From the NCBI RefSeq assembly GCF_027942865.1, contig NC_134524.1, positions 20,637,536-20,701,535 on the forward strand: a DNA stretch of 64,000 nt, read 5' to 3'. The notes under the pieces are model-generated. The model ran no database searches, was not told the DNA's origin, and was given only the letters and a program-made list of their open reading frames with translations. Positions 11,849 to 24,098 of this stretch are shown here, piece by piece (the first letter of the stretch is position 1; each line of letters opens with the position of its first letter). Source of the stretch: Odontesthes bonariensis (Eukaryota; Chordata; Actinopteri; Atheriniformes; Atherinopsidae). The position numbers and the translations under genes were made by a program.

Positions 11849-12900
11849 CTCAGCTTTATTTATAAAGCCCTTTAAAACAGCCGTGGCTGAAACAAAGTGC
11901 TGTACATAAACCTTTTTTTTAACATATACCTTGTCTTCAAAGCTTAGTTCAACCGTCAGAAATCTGGGAGTGACCTTTGACCTTTGACAGTCATCTGAGA
12001 TTGGACAAACAAATGAACAATGTCGTCAGGACTGGTTTTTTCCAGTTACGTCTCCTGGCCAAAGTTAAAATGTTTTTAAGTCGTCATGACCTCGAGAAAG
12101 CCATCCATGCCCTAATAAGTTCAAGGTCAGACTATTGCAATGCGCTTTATGTCGGCGTCTCCCAGTCTTCTCTCAGTCGCCTTCAACTTGTGCAGAACGC
12201 TGCTGCCCGTCTTTTAACCAACACCAACAGACGTGTGCACATCACTCCTGTTCTTAACTCACTGCATTGGCGTCCTTTATAGAATTGATTTTAAACTTTT
12301 AATGTTTGTTTTTAAAGCTCTTAACGGCCTCGCCCCATCATATTTATCTGAGCTTTTAACAGTCCGCAATCCTGGTAGAGCTCTGAGGTCAACAGATCAA
12401 TTTCTGCTGGAACTGCCCGGGTCAGAATACAAACCCTGGGGTGACCGAGCCTTTTCTGTCGCTGCCCCCAGGCTCTGGAATAAGCTCCCCGTCTTATTTT
12501 ATTTTATTTTATTTTGTTGTATTTTATTGCTTTCACTGTTCTTATATCGTTTTTATTTGTTTTTACTTATTTTTCTCTTCATTAATTACCTGCTGTAAAG
12601 CACTTTGGTACATCGTAAGGATTGTCTGTAAAGGGCTGTATAAATAAAGTACATTGACATTTACATAAATAAAAACACGAAGTAAAAGGCATAAAACATA
12701 AGAACAACGTAAAAACAATAACAATATTAAAAGAATAAAGACAATAAAACAATAACAGAAACAGTCTCATGGGGGTTAAAAGCCGGGGAATAAAAATGGA
12801 TTTTAAGACGAGTTTTAAAAATGGACAGTGAAGGGGCTTGTCTGATGTGACATTTAATCTGCCAAGCCACAGCAGACGTGGACATCTCAATCCACACGGT
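11849..12900. repeat. L2-group LINE inserted in another LINE 3' end
   Basis: Plus-strand LINE fragment at about 11926-12660. It encodes the C-terminal part of a reverse transcriptase ORF (LVQNAAARLL, then ITPVLNSLHW, then FKALNGLAP), broken by a TAG at 12280, and ends in a 3' tail with AATAAA. It splits a minus-strand LINE 3' end whose halves lie at about 11849-11925 (TTTATTTATAAAGC) and 12661-12900. All of it is in the first intron of the TRIM-like gene. The spoiled frame means no activity. Confidence 0.65.
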
Positions 12901-13019
12901 TAAGAAAAAATGCAAGATTGCTTGTTTCACACTTATCCTCTCCTGCACACAGCAGAAATCTGACTAAAATGAATAGCAAAATGTGCCGTAAATACACTTA
13001 AAGGTCAAAGTGAGGGAGA

Positions 13020-13366
13020 CAAACCCCAGCTGGTGGAGGCGGATGGCCACCCTTCCTGAGTCTGGTTCTGCCAGAGGTTTCTTCCTGTTCAAAGGGAGTC
13101 GTTTCTCTCCACAGTCGCCTCAGGCACGCTCAGGACGGGAGATTGGACTGAAGACAAGTTTCGATGCAATCTGTTGGTTTCCTTAGCTAGGCAATTGTTT
13201 TTGAATTGGCTCTATATGAACGAATTGGATTGTTTTATAAATAATTATGATTACAATTAATTCAATTCCAATTGGCTTGAATTGGACTTTATTATTATTA
13301 TCATTAAGTGCCTTGAGATGACGTTTGTTGTATTTGGCGCTATATAAATAAAAATGAATTGAATTG
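13020..13366 (+). repeat. LINE 3' end with GAATT-rich tail
   Basis: Contains GCCAGAGGTTTCTTCCTGTT, then the 3' signature TTGGCGCTATATAAATAAA and a GAATTGAATTGA tail. The same family occurs on the minus strand at 35085-36091, where reverse transcriptase coding remnants are still attached. Confidence 0.65.
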
Positions 13367-14121
13367 ACTATGGTTAGGTTTGTCAGTATAAGAATCAAAA
13401 GCAGATAAGTAAACGGAGTATATATTTGGTTTAAATGTGAATCGTATACCTATCTAGACTGGAAGGCAGCCACAGCCCCCTGCTAGAGACACACAGGTGA
13501 CTGGAATTGTATTTTAAAATTGTAGAAGAAGAATAAAAAAAAACATGTTTGTCATGCGGTTGAAAGGCTCAGCAACATTAGTTCTTGGAGAATTTGTTTT
13601 TGTTTTTCCCCAACGGTCAGAAACCATTAAGAATACACATACTAATAGTGTGTATGAGATCAAACAACATATGTCCAACAAGGATTTTAGCAAACTTAAG
13701 CAAAAAGGTGGAATCAGAGTTGTTGTTTTTTTCTTTTTTCAAAAAAAAAATAATTATTTTCCTGAGGGACTGCTTACTGTGTCAGGCTGTGAAAGCAGCT
13801 GTTCTTAGAGAACCGAAAAAAAAACACCATTTTATTGGCTGGACGGCTTGAGTGTATACCCTTGCATCTATGCTTATTTGCCTTAGGCACTTAGTCCAGG
13901 TATACTCCCTCGCCAAACATGGATCACAGCCAGTCGCTGACAGAAGTTCACCTCAGCTGCTCTCAGGTGTGTCAGTGCAGGAAGGAAAAACCAGCTTACC
14001 TTGGCTCTGGTACAGTGTCTGCGTTAAGCCAACAGAAGTTTTAATGCACATGTATTGGGAGTTTTTCTTCTCATGCTGATGCCTAATTCAGTTCATTACG
14101 CACAGATGTCAACCTAATCAT

Positions 14122-14703
14122 AAAACCCCATTTTGTCGAACACTGTGTAAAATGTTAATAAAAACAGTGCAGTGGTTTCAAATCTCATGAACCAATATCG
14201 TATTTCACAACCAAAGAGACAAGACGTATCAAATGTTTCAACTGAGAAATGAAAAACATCAGCTCATCTTTAAATTGATGGCAGAGACGCATGCAAAGAA
14301 GTTGGGACGGGTGCAGTGAAGTGCTGGAACTCTAAGTGGTGCTAAGAGGAAACAACTGAAGGAGCCTGTTGCAACTAATTAGGTTCATTGGCAAAAGTTC
14401 CCTTTCATTATTGGATTTAAAAAGAGCACTTTGGAGAGGCAGAGTCTCTCAGAAGTAAATATGAGCAGAAGTTCAAACGTCAGCAACATGTTATCAAAAA
14501 TATTATTTTCATTTTTAACATTTGAGAGATATATTTTTATCGTTTTATTTGTTTTAAAACAACAGATGCTCTTATCTAGGACTTTTTTTTCCAGGAAAGG
14601 CCTTTCATATATCAGCAAAACCATGATAAACCCCACACCGCATGTATTACAACAGCATGGCTGCATAGTAGAAGAGTCCGGGTGCTGGACTGGCCTGCCT
14701 TAA
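14122..14703 (+). repeat. DNA-transposon remnant, left inverted arm
   Basis: Starts AAAACCCCATTTTGTCGAAC and ends at TGGACTGGCCTGCC. It is a diverged inverted copy of 15590-16130: GTATTACAACAGCATGGCT here pairs with AGCCATGCTGTTGTAATAG there, and the outer CCCCATT/AATGGGG ends also pair. I recognise the family as a common teleost repeat containing AAGTTGGGAC but do not assign a superfamily. Confidence 0.6.
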
Positions 14704-15348
14704 GTTCAGACCTTTCGCCTAAACACTCATGAAACAAAATACGACAAAAAAGACTGTTGAGCAGATAGAAACCTATACCAGACAGTGTACAGTATACTGT
14801 GCGAAATTTATTGAGATAACCTGTGTACATTCAACTCATCTCATTATGCCAGCTGATATTATTGATCTAAGTGATACTCTTTATTATTTTTCTTTGATGT
14901 GATCAACACTGACACCCACCGTAGCTTCATTTAAATGCTTCCTGGTTGCGTTTGGTAACTGCCGGATAGCCCATACTGTACAATACACACTGTGCCACTA
15001 GAGGGCAACTCATCACTGCCCTACACATGCAGGTTGTCATCACATCAATCAACATTGATTTGAAAGTAATGAAATTGCTCAGGATAGGAAATACATTTAT
15101 CGTGACATTCCACTGCAGATGTAACCGCTGTGTAGATGTAACAACATAAGCAGGAGATTTGTCAACCCTCTTCATATTTCAGCATCTTCTCAAACTTTAT
15201 TTAACAGGAGCCTTTAGACTAGCCTCAGCAACAGGAGTCAAGAAAGCGGAGTCGAGAAAAAAGGTAAACACTGGTTAAACAGCTTGTGACTGTTGGGGCA
15301 CCTCGTGCATTTTTTTAACTACATCATATACACTTACATCCTCCCCAG

Positions 15349-15568
15349 ATATTTAACATGAGCCTCCAGGTTTGCTACTGTGGCTGGTCCAAAGTGACGA
15401 CCTACCATGGCCTGAGAACCCACCAGGGAAAAATGGGATGTACACCCAAGGGAATGAGGATCCCCGAGGGTGAAACATTCGGTTATCTTCCTAGGATAAC
15501 TTACTCGCCTGCTCCAATCAAACTCGAAGAGCCTTTGGTGGATATCTTCAAGAGTCCAGGAAAGTCTT
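15349..15568 (+). CDS. First coding exon: Cys/His module 1
   Basis: The acceptor is ctccccag and ATG follows at 15358. The module reads VCYCGWSKVTTYHGLRTHQG with a further Cys after KMG, i.e. C-x-C-x8-H-x4-H-x5-C, a likely metal-binding pattern. The exon ends in phase 1 at gtaagt. Together with UTR exon 15208-15263 it lies between the two inverted transposon arms. Confidence 0.75.
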
Positions 15569-18500
15569 GTAAGTGCTGCACAACCTTTTCTGCTGTTTTT
15601 TTTTATGCTGCAGGTGGGCCAGTCCAACACCTGGACTCTTCTACTACAAAGCCATGCTGTTGTAATAGATGCAGTGTGTGGTTTGGCATTGCCTTGCTGA
15701 AATGTGCAAGGCCTTTCTTGACTAGTCTGGATGGGAGCATATGTTGCTATAAAACAAAGACAATGTAATATTCAGTAATATTCAAGTTTTTGAATTTTAT
15801 GGTGGGGTACATTATTCTGAAATTGCTCCACAATCATATAATTTCCCTTTGGAATAAATAAAGTCTTTTTTTTCATCCAATATAGATAATAATAGATACA
15901 GATTGATGAATTTTTACCATCGTAACTTTTTTGAGACTTTTGCTGCCATCGAATTCAAAGTGAGCTGACATTTTTCATGAAATATTAAAATGCCTCAGTT
16001 TCAATATTTGACTCTTTCTATTTTCTATTGTAAACTAATATTGTTTTTTTTTTTAGCTCTGCAGCACACTGCATTTTGTTTTTATTTGCATTTTACGCAG
16101 CATCCCAACCTTTTTTTGGAATGGGGTTTGATTTTTAATTTTTAATTTTTTTTCAACTTAAAAAGCCACATCAAATTGGATTCTTCCATTATGTCTCAAA
16201 CAGACTATTCGCCAGCAGACAAGAGCCTGCAGGTTTGCCACTGTGGCTGGTCCAAAGTTACAAATTACCATGGCCTGAGAACTCACCAGGGTAAGATGGG
16301 ATGCACACCAATAGGAATGAGGATCCCTGAGAGTGAACAGTACCGCTGGGGAAATAAGTGGGAGGACTATCATCAAAAGGACAATGGACCATTTGTCAGC
16401 ATACAAGACAAGGATGAGGTATCACAAACAGCAATAAGATTCAAAGAGACTCGTCAGTTTGACTGAATAATGTGAGAGTTGTTTCCACATGTTAACCTAT
16501 CTTCCACCTCTCTCTGACAGAAAGCGCTCATGCCTCCAAACTTCATCACCCAAGCGAGTCTTGCAGCCAGTCGAGCTTCAGCGATGGATTTATTCCAATC
16601 GTGTATGCAGCGGGATTTAAGCTTATTCCTGACAGAAACCAAGACGAAGAAAATGAAAACACTTTATTTGACAGTGAACCCTCCTCTTTCCCTACAGCGG
16701 TTAAAACTGAGCAGCAAGACGTTGACTTGGACAGAAGCAAGCGTGCACTTGGTTTTACTTTGGGAGCGCAGGTACGACAGATTTCTTGTTGTGGAGAAAG
16801 ACATGTTTGCCCAAATACACTGCACCCAAGAGAATTTGACTTTTTTTGGGCTGTAATTTCCATCCTTTTTTTTTTTGTTGTTGTATTTTTGCAACATGTT
16901 TTAAAACAAATTCAATTGTTGCGGAGCTCTAAAATCTAATTCGTCCACTTTTCTCTTGCAGGCCAGTGTGATGCCGCCGTCACAGATCTTTTTTACCCAA
17001 ATGAATCCTGTAGCCATGCAAACCCCAGTAAAGGATGCATACAAACCATGTAAGCTTTATACGTGCTTTTGATTCACAACAGGACTAAAACAAGAGTAAC
17101 CTGTAAAGACCTGTAAACCGTCTTATTCTTCTACAGTTTTTGAGTCTCCAATTTTCTCACATCAAACCCTCGCTAAGCCCTCCGACAAAGCGCGTCGAGT
17201 GCTGGACTTCTCCGCTGGAGTAGGTGTAAGTGCAGTAGATTTTTGTAGACTTAAAACTGTTTAAATAAGTGTGTTTGCTGAAATCTGAATTAGCCTATTT
17301 GAGTTGTTTTTAGGAGATAGAAACACTTAGGGTCTGGTTGAAGGTTCCCGACTGAATAAAATGACCCCGAAGTATCAAAGGAGCCGCCATGAAAAGAGTT
17401 GGTGGAATTCTCTAAATGCTAAGGCGATGAGGCTCAGCGCTTTCTTTTTTAACTCCCTGAACTCCTTTCCGAAACAAAAGGAGATCATTTTGTCCCATAG
17501 TTCCTTGTGGCTGCAACAAAGAAATGCTTGATTATTTATTTTGCAGCCTGTGACTGTATCTTTCACTTTTCTCCCTTTTGAAATGAGTTTTTACTACCAA
17601 CCTTTATCATAAAGTAATATTTATATCTTTTGCATGTACCATCTATACTAACATAGTCTATATATAATGAGGCCTCGACAAGACTGCAAGCAGAGATTGT
17701 CCTATATTTCCCACATACTGAAGAAAATGAGAGAAGTTAAAGCTAAAGTCGTAGCGGTTGTATGTAATGTGTGTGAAGCAACGTGGTAAAATTGGAAAAG
17801 ATGACGTATCTAAAGCACTTTTTGTAGAACAATCACGAAACAGCTTTAGTTTCGGTGCTGCAGATCCACGTCACAGCTTAGTGTGGATGGACTCTCATTG
17901 CGATGCGGTTGTCTTTTAAGTAAGTTCTTAACAATTTCTTTCACCAACGTTCCTTGACCTCATGACATCTTCCAATCAGGTCAAAGAAAAGACCTGAGGA
18001 AACTTCATTTTTCGACTATACCCATAGACTTAAAGGGATAGTTCGCCTCTTTTGACATGAAGCTGTATGACATGCCATACTAGCAATATCGTTTATGAAC
18101 ATTGACTTAACCCCCGCTGCGTCCTGTGAGCCGAATTCCAGCCTCGTTTTGGTGTTGACGAAAGTAGTCCGGCTAGTTGGAAGGGGCCACAAAAACAAAG
18201 CGTTTTGCTTCTCAAAACAAAATGCGTTCAAAAGAGTAATACATTTGCATCACAAAATTGTTCTCCAGGAAAAAATCAGACCTCACAATCGCTTGGCGCT
18301 ATTTTCTCTCCCTTCTTATCACTGTGTGCTGCCGCCTGCCGATAGCCGCGCCTGTTTCATGGTGTAGACCGTGCAGACCGAAGTGCAGACCAAGCAATCC
18401 CCTGCTTCCGAGCAGTAGGGGGTAAGTCAATGTTCATGCACGATATTGCTAGTATGGGATGTCATACAGCTTCATGTCAAAATAATCCAAAGTGGGCAAT

Positions 18501-21500
18501 TCATTTAAGATTTTGTGGGCTCTAGCAGCCTTTATTCACAGAGGAGAGAGGATAGGAAAGTGGGCAAAGAGATATAGTGACATGACAGCAGAGGACCATG
18601 GGCCAGGACTGACCCTAAGCCGACTGTGATGAAGACCTTCAGCCCCTGTACATGCAGGGCCCGCTCAACCACACATCATATTTCTGCCAAAAGCTTCTGC
18701 TACGAAGTCTACTAGGTCTCACAGAGCTCCATTTCAGGTGGCGCTTCACCAAAAGGACTCTGGTGCTGCGACTTAAAAGGGGTTCAAACAAAATTACCCC
18801 AGTAGATAGCATTGTTTTGCCCCATGAAAAGGGTTCTGTTTCACGCACTGGTCAAAATTGTCCAACATCAGAGCCAGTGAAACAGTAGTCCCCCCTTGTG
18901 CCAAACTGCCATTAACTTTTATGTGCTTTCACATTAAGTGAGAGTAAATTCATGAGCTGATTTTGTCATTCATACCACACTGCTATCAGAAGAATGCAGA
19001 AGGGAGGACCTACAGTAAAAGCAGGACATTATGATTGCATGAGGCAGAAAAAATGGTGCAATTTGATTCAAGTTGCTGAATGCACAAAAGTTGGTGCACC
19101 AAAAAGACAGGAAATGCAAAAGGCCAAAACAAAAGAAAATCCAAAGTGGGAAACAGAAGTCATTAAGAAACAAACAGGCTGGAAAGGGGAAAAAAGGTAG
19201 ATTAAAACGAGCAGAGACGACAACTTCCTGTGAATCACTTATCTTTTATTTTTGTTTCTGTTTTCTTTTTTTCCTGCTTTTCTGCAACAAAAAAGCTGTT
19301 TAGACATTAATGGATCCAAATGAAAAGCCTTACTGTTGGTTTCTCATTATTTTTATCATATGTTTGACCTCATGCCTTTTTGATTTAGGAACAACAACTA
19401 TGGGAGCCTTCAACAACCACAGCTCAGGAAACAGTGAATTATCTAAAAGAGAAAAAAAAGGAAGAAGAAAGGGAGGCCGAAAAACAGCTACAGGTAATAC
19501 AAGATTAATGGCACAGTGTATGTTTTTAGCCAAAACCAGCTAAGCAAAAGCGATAGCAAGCAGTTTTCCATGCTATTTGTGTATTGGATGGTTCAACATT
19601 TGGTTGTGTGACCCTGAATAACTCGCAAGTCATGAGATGTAACAGATGTTCTGCTTTTAGTTTTTTGCTACTTCCCACCACATTGTCCTGATAAACCTAC
19701 TACCTTTCAAAATTTTGAGAAGATAAGCTAAATGTGCTCAAAGTGGCCTGCTGTTAATTCACAGTTCCTTTCGCAAATTCATCGCCTTGGAATTTGCTAC
19801 AGCATGAGTCAGGCTAAGACTCGCAATGTATGACTTTCTCAAAAGGCTGTTTTGTTTTCTGTATTAATTAGCAAGTACTAACCTGCTGTAATGCTTATCT
19901 AGGATTGTCATTGGGCTATTTTCCCTTTTTGAATATCCAAAAGTAAGCATTGTTTATGTGTGTTGTGACATCAGAATGCTGGCGGTGGCTTCAAGCCCTA
20001 AATACAGCAATGCTTACACTTTGTATAAACCGACTTAGCTGCTGGCATTCATTTTATTGTTTCTTTCACTTATACATTATGCCTTCTCTCAAGGCAAGAA
20101 AGGACAGGATGAGGGCCGATTTACAGCAGAAAATTCACACCAGAGAGCAAAAAAAGGTTGAAGTCAGATCATCTGTAAAAACCTGCGAGGTAAGCTGTAG
20201 AGTCTTTTCCACTTAATGATTTTGGTGTTGAGATATTTTTGACTCCATCGCTCTTCTCAGGGCTTTTTGGAAGCCGAGTGGCTGGAGATATATAATGCGT
20301 TCTCAGAGGTGATGAGAGTTGTGGATGATGCTCGGAGGAAAGCCCTTGAGCCTTTGGAGAAGAGGTCGGTCCCATGCGGCTCCATGACAGGTATTACAGT
20401 GCATTGTTTTATGGAAACTAAAAGTCAAATGTGCTCTGTTATTTCTAGGAAACAGAAAATGAAGAGAGAAGCACAAGACCTGGAGCAAAAGCTGCAGAGA
20501 GAAATTGACCGACTGAAAGAAAGCATGAATGAGTTGGACAATAAGCCAGACTTGAAGGTGAGACAGCCCTATAGCATCAAGCCGTTCTGCCATTGACACG
20601 TTTTGTTCACTTTTCCAGCTTCATGCATTTTGCCCACTTGTGTCTTCCATGTGATTCATTACAATGGATCTTGTATACTGTCAGTAATACACCTCCTCCC
20701 TGTCCATACACAGGTCCCTGGCTTGGGTGAACCTTCAGATTGGAAAAATGTAAGTGTTGACACGTCATTGTCCTTTGGTACCCTGAGAGTTACAACTTCT
20801 ACCATGGTGAAAGAGATCCAGCAGAAACTAGAAAACCTCTCTTCACTTGGTGAGTCCTTTCATCTGTTATTCTTATATTTTAGTCTTTTTTTAAATTTTT
20901 CGATTGAAGTCTGTCTTCAGTGTGTTGCCACTTAAGTTTAAAAGCATATCTCTTTTCACAGAGATCAAGAGGATTCCAACATTTGAAGGTGCGTATACGA
21001 TTGTATGTATATTGTGTCAATGCTCAGAAAAAAAGACGGTGAATCAATAGGCATTTATGTAAAAGCTGGGGAGACTTTGGTGACTTTTGTATTTGGTTCC
21101 TTTTATTTGTTTATTTTATGTCTGTTTGTTAGAATGGTTAATAAAAAAGTTATGGTAAGATTTGAATGAAAAACTTTCCCAGACATGGGGAGTAGACCTG
21201 GAAGGCATTTTGTTTTAATGTTCATTTAGATTATGATTACACAAGATAATACTGTTTCACTTCCTTTTCTTCTTGATAATTTCTGAAGAAATGAAAGTGT
21301 TGAACGAGCTAAAAAATCTTTCTATTGACACATAAAAACAGTTGCCAATGGCATCTCCACAATACGCCTGCGGACACAAAAATATAATACGTATAAAGTT
21401 AATGTTAAATACAGTTTATTCTTGGTGAATAAAAACATGTGAATCATAAGTTGGCTACATCACATTCTACATAACCTGGCTCTGAAGTGGCAACAGCATT

Positions 21501-22850
21501 GAAAAGACATTGCTTGAAAATCATTGGTTCTACTGTCATGAGAAATAATACTTCAAATTCAATACATATTCTTAATTTACAGTTTTCATTTATTTTCCCT
21601 TTAGCGGTTACTCCTTTTTCAGTTTAAAAAAGTTAAAAGTTGGCTTATTTTGCTTAATGTGCCAAAACTCTACCTGATTTAAATTCCACTGATTTCATTT
21701 AAAGTAGTCCCTGCTCCCAGTGGTCCTGTCATGATTATCGGTCTTCCTAGAAATCTTTTCCTAGCGACTTGCAGGTGCACATTTGCTAACCTCAGATTTA
21801 GTTGTTAATCTAACTATTCCTTCATGTGAATAACAATCGTCCGACCAGGCGGCGCTGTTCAGTGGAATCACCTTTAGTCTCTGAGACCAAAAACAGACGT
21901 GTCAAGTCAAGAGCGCACCAAAGCCATGCTTGATTACTTCAATTACTTGACTTCTTTCAATCAAGCACATTGAATTAGCTTCTCGGGATCAGACCGCTGA
22001 ATGTGAAGTTTACAAATACACACCTGCAAGTGATCACAATGCATTTCCAGGTGTTTGGAGTGTGGCAGGTGCACTGGGAGCAGTTGATTACGGCACAAGG
22101 TTGACTGTTTCAAAAATGGTAACAACTAACTTTTGACCAGGTATTTGATTTTTATAGGTGCAGTCTTGGAACATGAAAGTGTTTTCCCCAATATTCTGAT
22201 ACGTTCTTCGATGCTTACACTTAATGTGAGAGTACTCTCTCACGATTCTCAACCCTTTAACTGTTCAACTGTTTTTTTTGTTGTTGTTTTTTTGTCTGGT
22301 CACAGTGGACGTCAAGCTGGACTCGGCCACCGCTCATCAGTGCCTTGTTCTTTCTGGTGACTTGAAGACCGTGCAAGACGGTGGAGAGAAACCAAAAGTT
22401 CCCGATGCCCCTGAGAGCTTTGATGTGTTCGGCAGCGTCCTGGGGCTAAACAGCCTCACCTCTGGAAAGTCATACTGGGAGGTCGAGGTCAACAACAAAA
22501 CCGGGTGGGATCTGGGTGTGGCACGACGCAGTGCAAATCGCAAGGGGGTTCTCGACGTTAACACAGAGAACGGTTACTGGGTGGCTGTGCATTATGGAGG
22601 CAAAAAATACGCAGCCCTGACCGTACCACCAGTCAGCCTGCCTCTGAGAGTGAAACCTCAGAAAGTGGGGGTGTTTGTAGACCACGACGAAGGCCTCGTG
22701 TCCTTCTATGATGTGAAAACTCAATCTCACATTTACTCATTTACTGAGTGTTCATTCGGTGGTGAGATTGTTCCGTACTTCAGCCCACATCTTAAAGAAA
22801 ATGGTAGAAATGCCGATCCTCTGATTATCTCTGCCGTGCGAAAGCAGTAG
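15358..22850 (+). CDS. TRIM-like B30.2 protein, no RING, twin zinc modules
   Basis: Coding exons: 15358-15568, 16204-16452 (or 16418), 16521-16771, 16962-17049, 17137-17225, 19389-19493, 20094-20189, 20261-20364, 20449-20557, 20714-20849, 20962-20988 and 22306-22850, for about 669 residues. All junctions keep frame except exon 2 to 3, which needs a weak donor (C|gtcagt at 16453). Order of parts: two Cys/His modules, an acidic linker, a coiled coil (19389-20557, Glu/Lys-rich), then PRY-SPRY. Fish proteins of this layout are usually named TRIM- or zinc-binding-A33-like and belong to large immune families; B30.2 domains bind ligands. No RING or B-box is visible, so ubiquitin-ligase activity is not supported. 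Five other introns hold transposons. Confidence 0.8.
15590..16130 (-). repeat. DNA-transposon remnant, right inverted arm
   Basis: Inverted mate of 14122-14703, ending GGAATGGGGTTTG at 16130. It starts about 20 bp after the donor of coding exon 1 and ends about 70 bp before coding exon 2 of the TRIM-like gene. Confidence 0.6.
16204..16452 (+). CDS. Second coding exon: Cys/His module 2
   Basis: The acceptor aaacag leaves two bases that join the single base of the previous exon to make a sense codon, so both modules can lie in one protein. The module VCHCGWSKVTNYHGLRTHQG repeats module 1 almost residue for residue, including all Cys and His. The best-looking donor is GAG|gtatca at 16419, but this leaves phase 0 while the next exon needs phase 1. 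The weaker donor at 16453 restores the frame. The exon end is therefore uncertain. Confidence 0.65.
18028..18490. mobile_element. MITE family R1, nearly full length
   Basis: Left end TTAAAGGGATAGTTCGCC at 18028; the right part (18413-18485) is the reverse complement of the first 90 bp, slightly decayed at the tip. This copy defines R1 as a terminal-inverted-repeat element of about 460 bp. It lies in the intron between coding exons 5 and 6 of the TRIM-like gene. Confidence 0.7.
18522..18670 (-). repeat. Possible diverged tRNA-derived SINE
   Basis: The string CTTTATTCACAGAGGAGAGAGG followed by GACATGACAGCAGAGGACC and CCTGTACATGCAGGGC parallels the clear SINE at 59660-59836 in order and spacing. 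The box B equivalent is decayed, so this call is tentative. Confidence 0.3.
19389..20557 (+). CDS. Coiled-coil exons of the TRIM-like gene
   Basis: Four exons (19389-19493, 20094-20189, 20261-20364, 20449-20557) encode a charged helical stretch, for example EKKKEEEREAEKQLQ and KREAQDLEQKLQREIDRLKE. Heptad spacing of Leu/Ile is visible in the last. In TRIM proteins such a region drives dimerisation. Donor for 20261-20364 is AAGAG|gtcggt; it is weak but keeps the frame. Confidence 0.7.
21713..22082. repeat. MITE-like inverted repeat in the last TRIM intron
   Basis: CTGCTCCCAGTG at 21713 is mirrored by CACTGGGAGCAG ending at 22082, and the inner strings CTTGCAGGTGCAC and ACACACCTGCAAG also pair. 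No clear target duplication was found. Confidence 0.5.
22306..22850 (+). CDS. PRY-SPRY (B30.2) terminal exon
   Basis: One exon of 181 codons including the TAG stop. PRY motif: VKLDSATAHQCLVLS. SPRY signatures: SGKSYWEVEV, GWDLGVA, NGYWVAVHYG, VGVFVDHDEGLVSFYDV and VPYFSPHL. The domain is uninterrupted and of normal length, so binding function is plausible. The usual LDP/LDYE-type motifs read LDS and VDHDEG here. Confidence 0.9.
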
Positions 22851-23297
22851 TGGTTCTCTGAGATGTGTGGCACTGGTGTGCTGAATGCACAGAACACACT
22901 ACTGGGTGCACAGGAAGAGTTTACTTTTTCATATCTTAGCAGTTTTTGCATTAGAGATCCTTTTTCCCATTCCTTTGTTTCTATTAATCGTACACAGATG
23001 GTCATGTTTTGATTAAGATACCAGCTTTGAATGTTCAGCTCAAGAAATAATCTAGAAACATCATGCGACTTTTTAAGCCCAAGATTGATTGAATAAGATA
23101 TTTTCATGAACACTATATGAACTATAGCTTTAACACCATAACAATTTGTGATATGTTAGACATACAGTCTGTAGTGTGATTACATACCTACAAATTATAG
23201 GTTTTGCCGTCCTTTTTATGTTATATTTGTCAAGCTTTTTTTTCATCACTCATTCTCTAAACAGCTTAAATCAATGTACTGCAGCCCTAATATTCTT

Positions 23298-23303
23298 AAT
23301 AAA
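23298..23303 (+). terminator. Polyadenylation signal of the TRIM-like gene
   Basis: AATAAA about 450 bp after the stop codon and 75 bp before the 5' LTR of the Gypsy insertion. Confidence 0.5.
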
Positions 23304-23738
23304 ACTTAATTCGTTATCCCCTCAGTTAATATCAGGTGTCCAGGTTCTATAGCAGCAAAGCAGCTCTAAATCACAATTGTGTAGTGCTCTCAACACTGAC
23401 GGCATAATTCACTTTCTTATATGTGTTCTGTTATCTGTTATGTTGTTGGTTCATCGTCTTTAATGTTATGATGCATTTAATAGTTGCGGTCTCTTTAAGA
23501 GATCCGGTGACGTTTCATGATAACAGCTGTTCTGTTGATGCGCGAGCTGTCAGTTGGAACTGTGAGTTTTTGTCAGTTGGAACTGTCAGTTTTTGTCAGT
23601 TAATAAACGCGACTCACAGAGTCTTAATGTGAGAAGTTTTCGGCTCATCTTTTCGCCTAAAGGCAACTTCCACACTGGTGACCCCGACGTGATATAGACT
23701 GCCTCTCCCGTGCTGTTGCGGGGGCGGTCCACCTCGGT

Positions 23739-24098
23739 TTGGACTACGGCAGCATGGCAACGGAGCAGGCCACAGACCCGGACGTGCAGGCTTGCCGTTC
23801 ATCCGCTACTGGGCTGCAGCTTCAGGATGTGGCATTCGACAACGCTGGCACCACTCTGCTTTGCGACATCTCTATGGGCTCCCCTAGGCCTGTTGTGCCT
23901 GCGAAGTGGAGGCGGCCTGTTTTCGACGCCATCCATAGCCTCTCACACCCCGGAACCAAGGCCTCACAACGGCTGGTGGCAGCAAAGTTTGTGTGGCACG
24001 GACTTAAAAAGGACGTGAGGGACTGGGCGAACACCTGTGTAGAGTGCCAAAGTACACCGCCACACCAAAGCGCCACTGGAACAATTTTAAGTGCCTGA
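23739..24098 (+). pseudogene. Integrase N-terminal (HHCC) fragment
   Basis: The frame holds the zinc-binding H-x3-H (HSLSHPG) and C-x2-C (NTCVECQ) of a retroelement integrase, preceded by a short leader abutting the deleted region. It stops at 24096-24098 and the following integrase core is in another frame, so one frameshift separates the two parts. Confidence 0.75.

Noticed and set aside
16530-16856. Alternative open frame of exon 16521-16771 beginning MPPNFITQ
   Set aside because: It follows the better upstream donor but runs into a stop in the next exon; the other frame continues cleanly to the coiled coil and B30.2.
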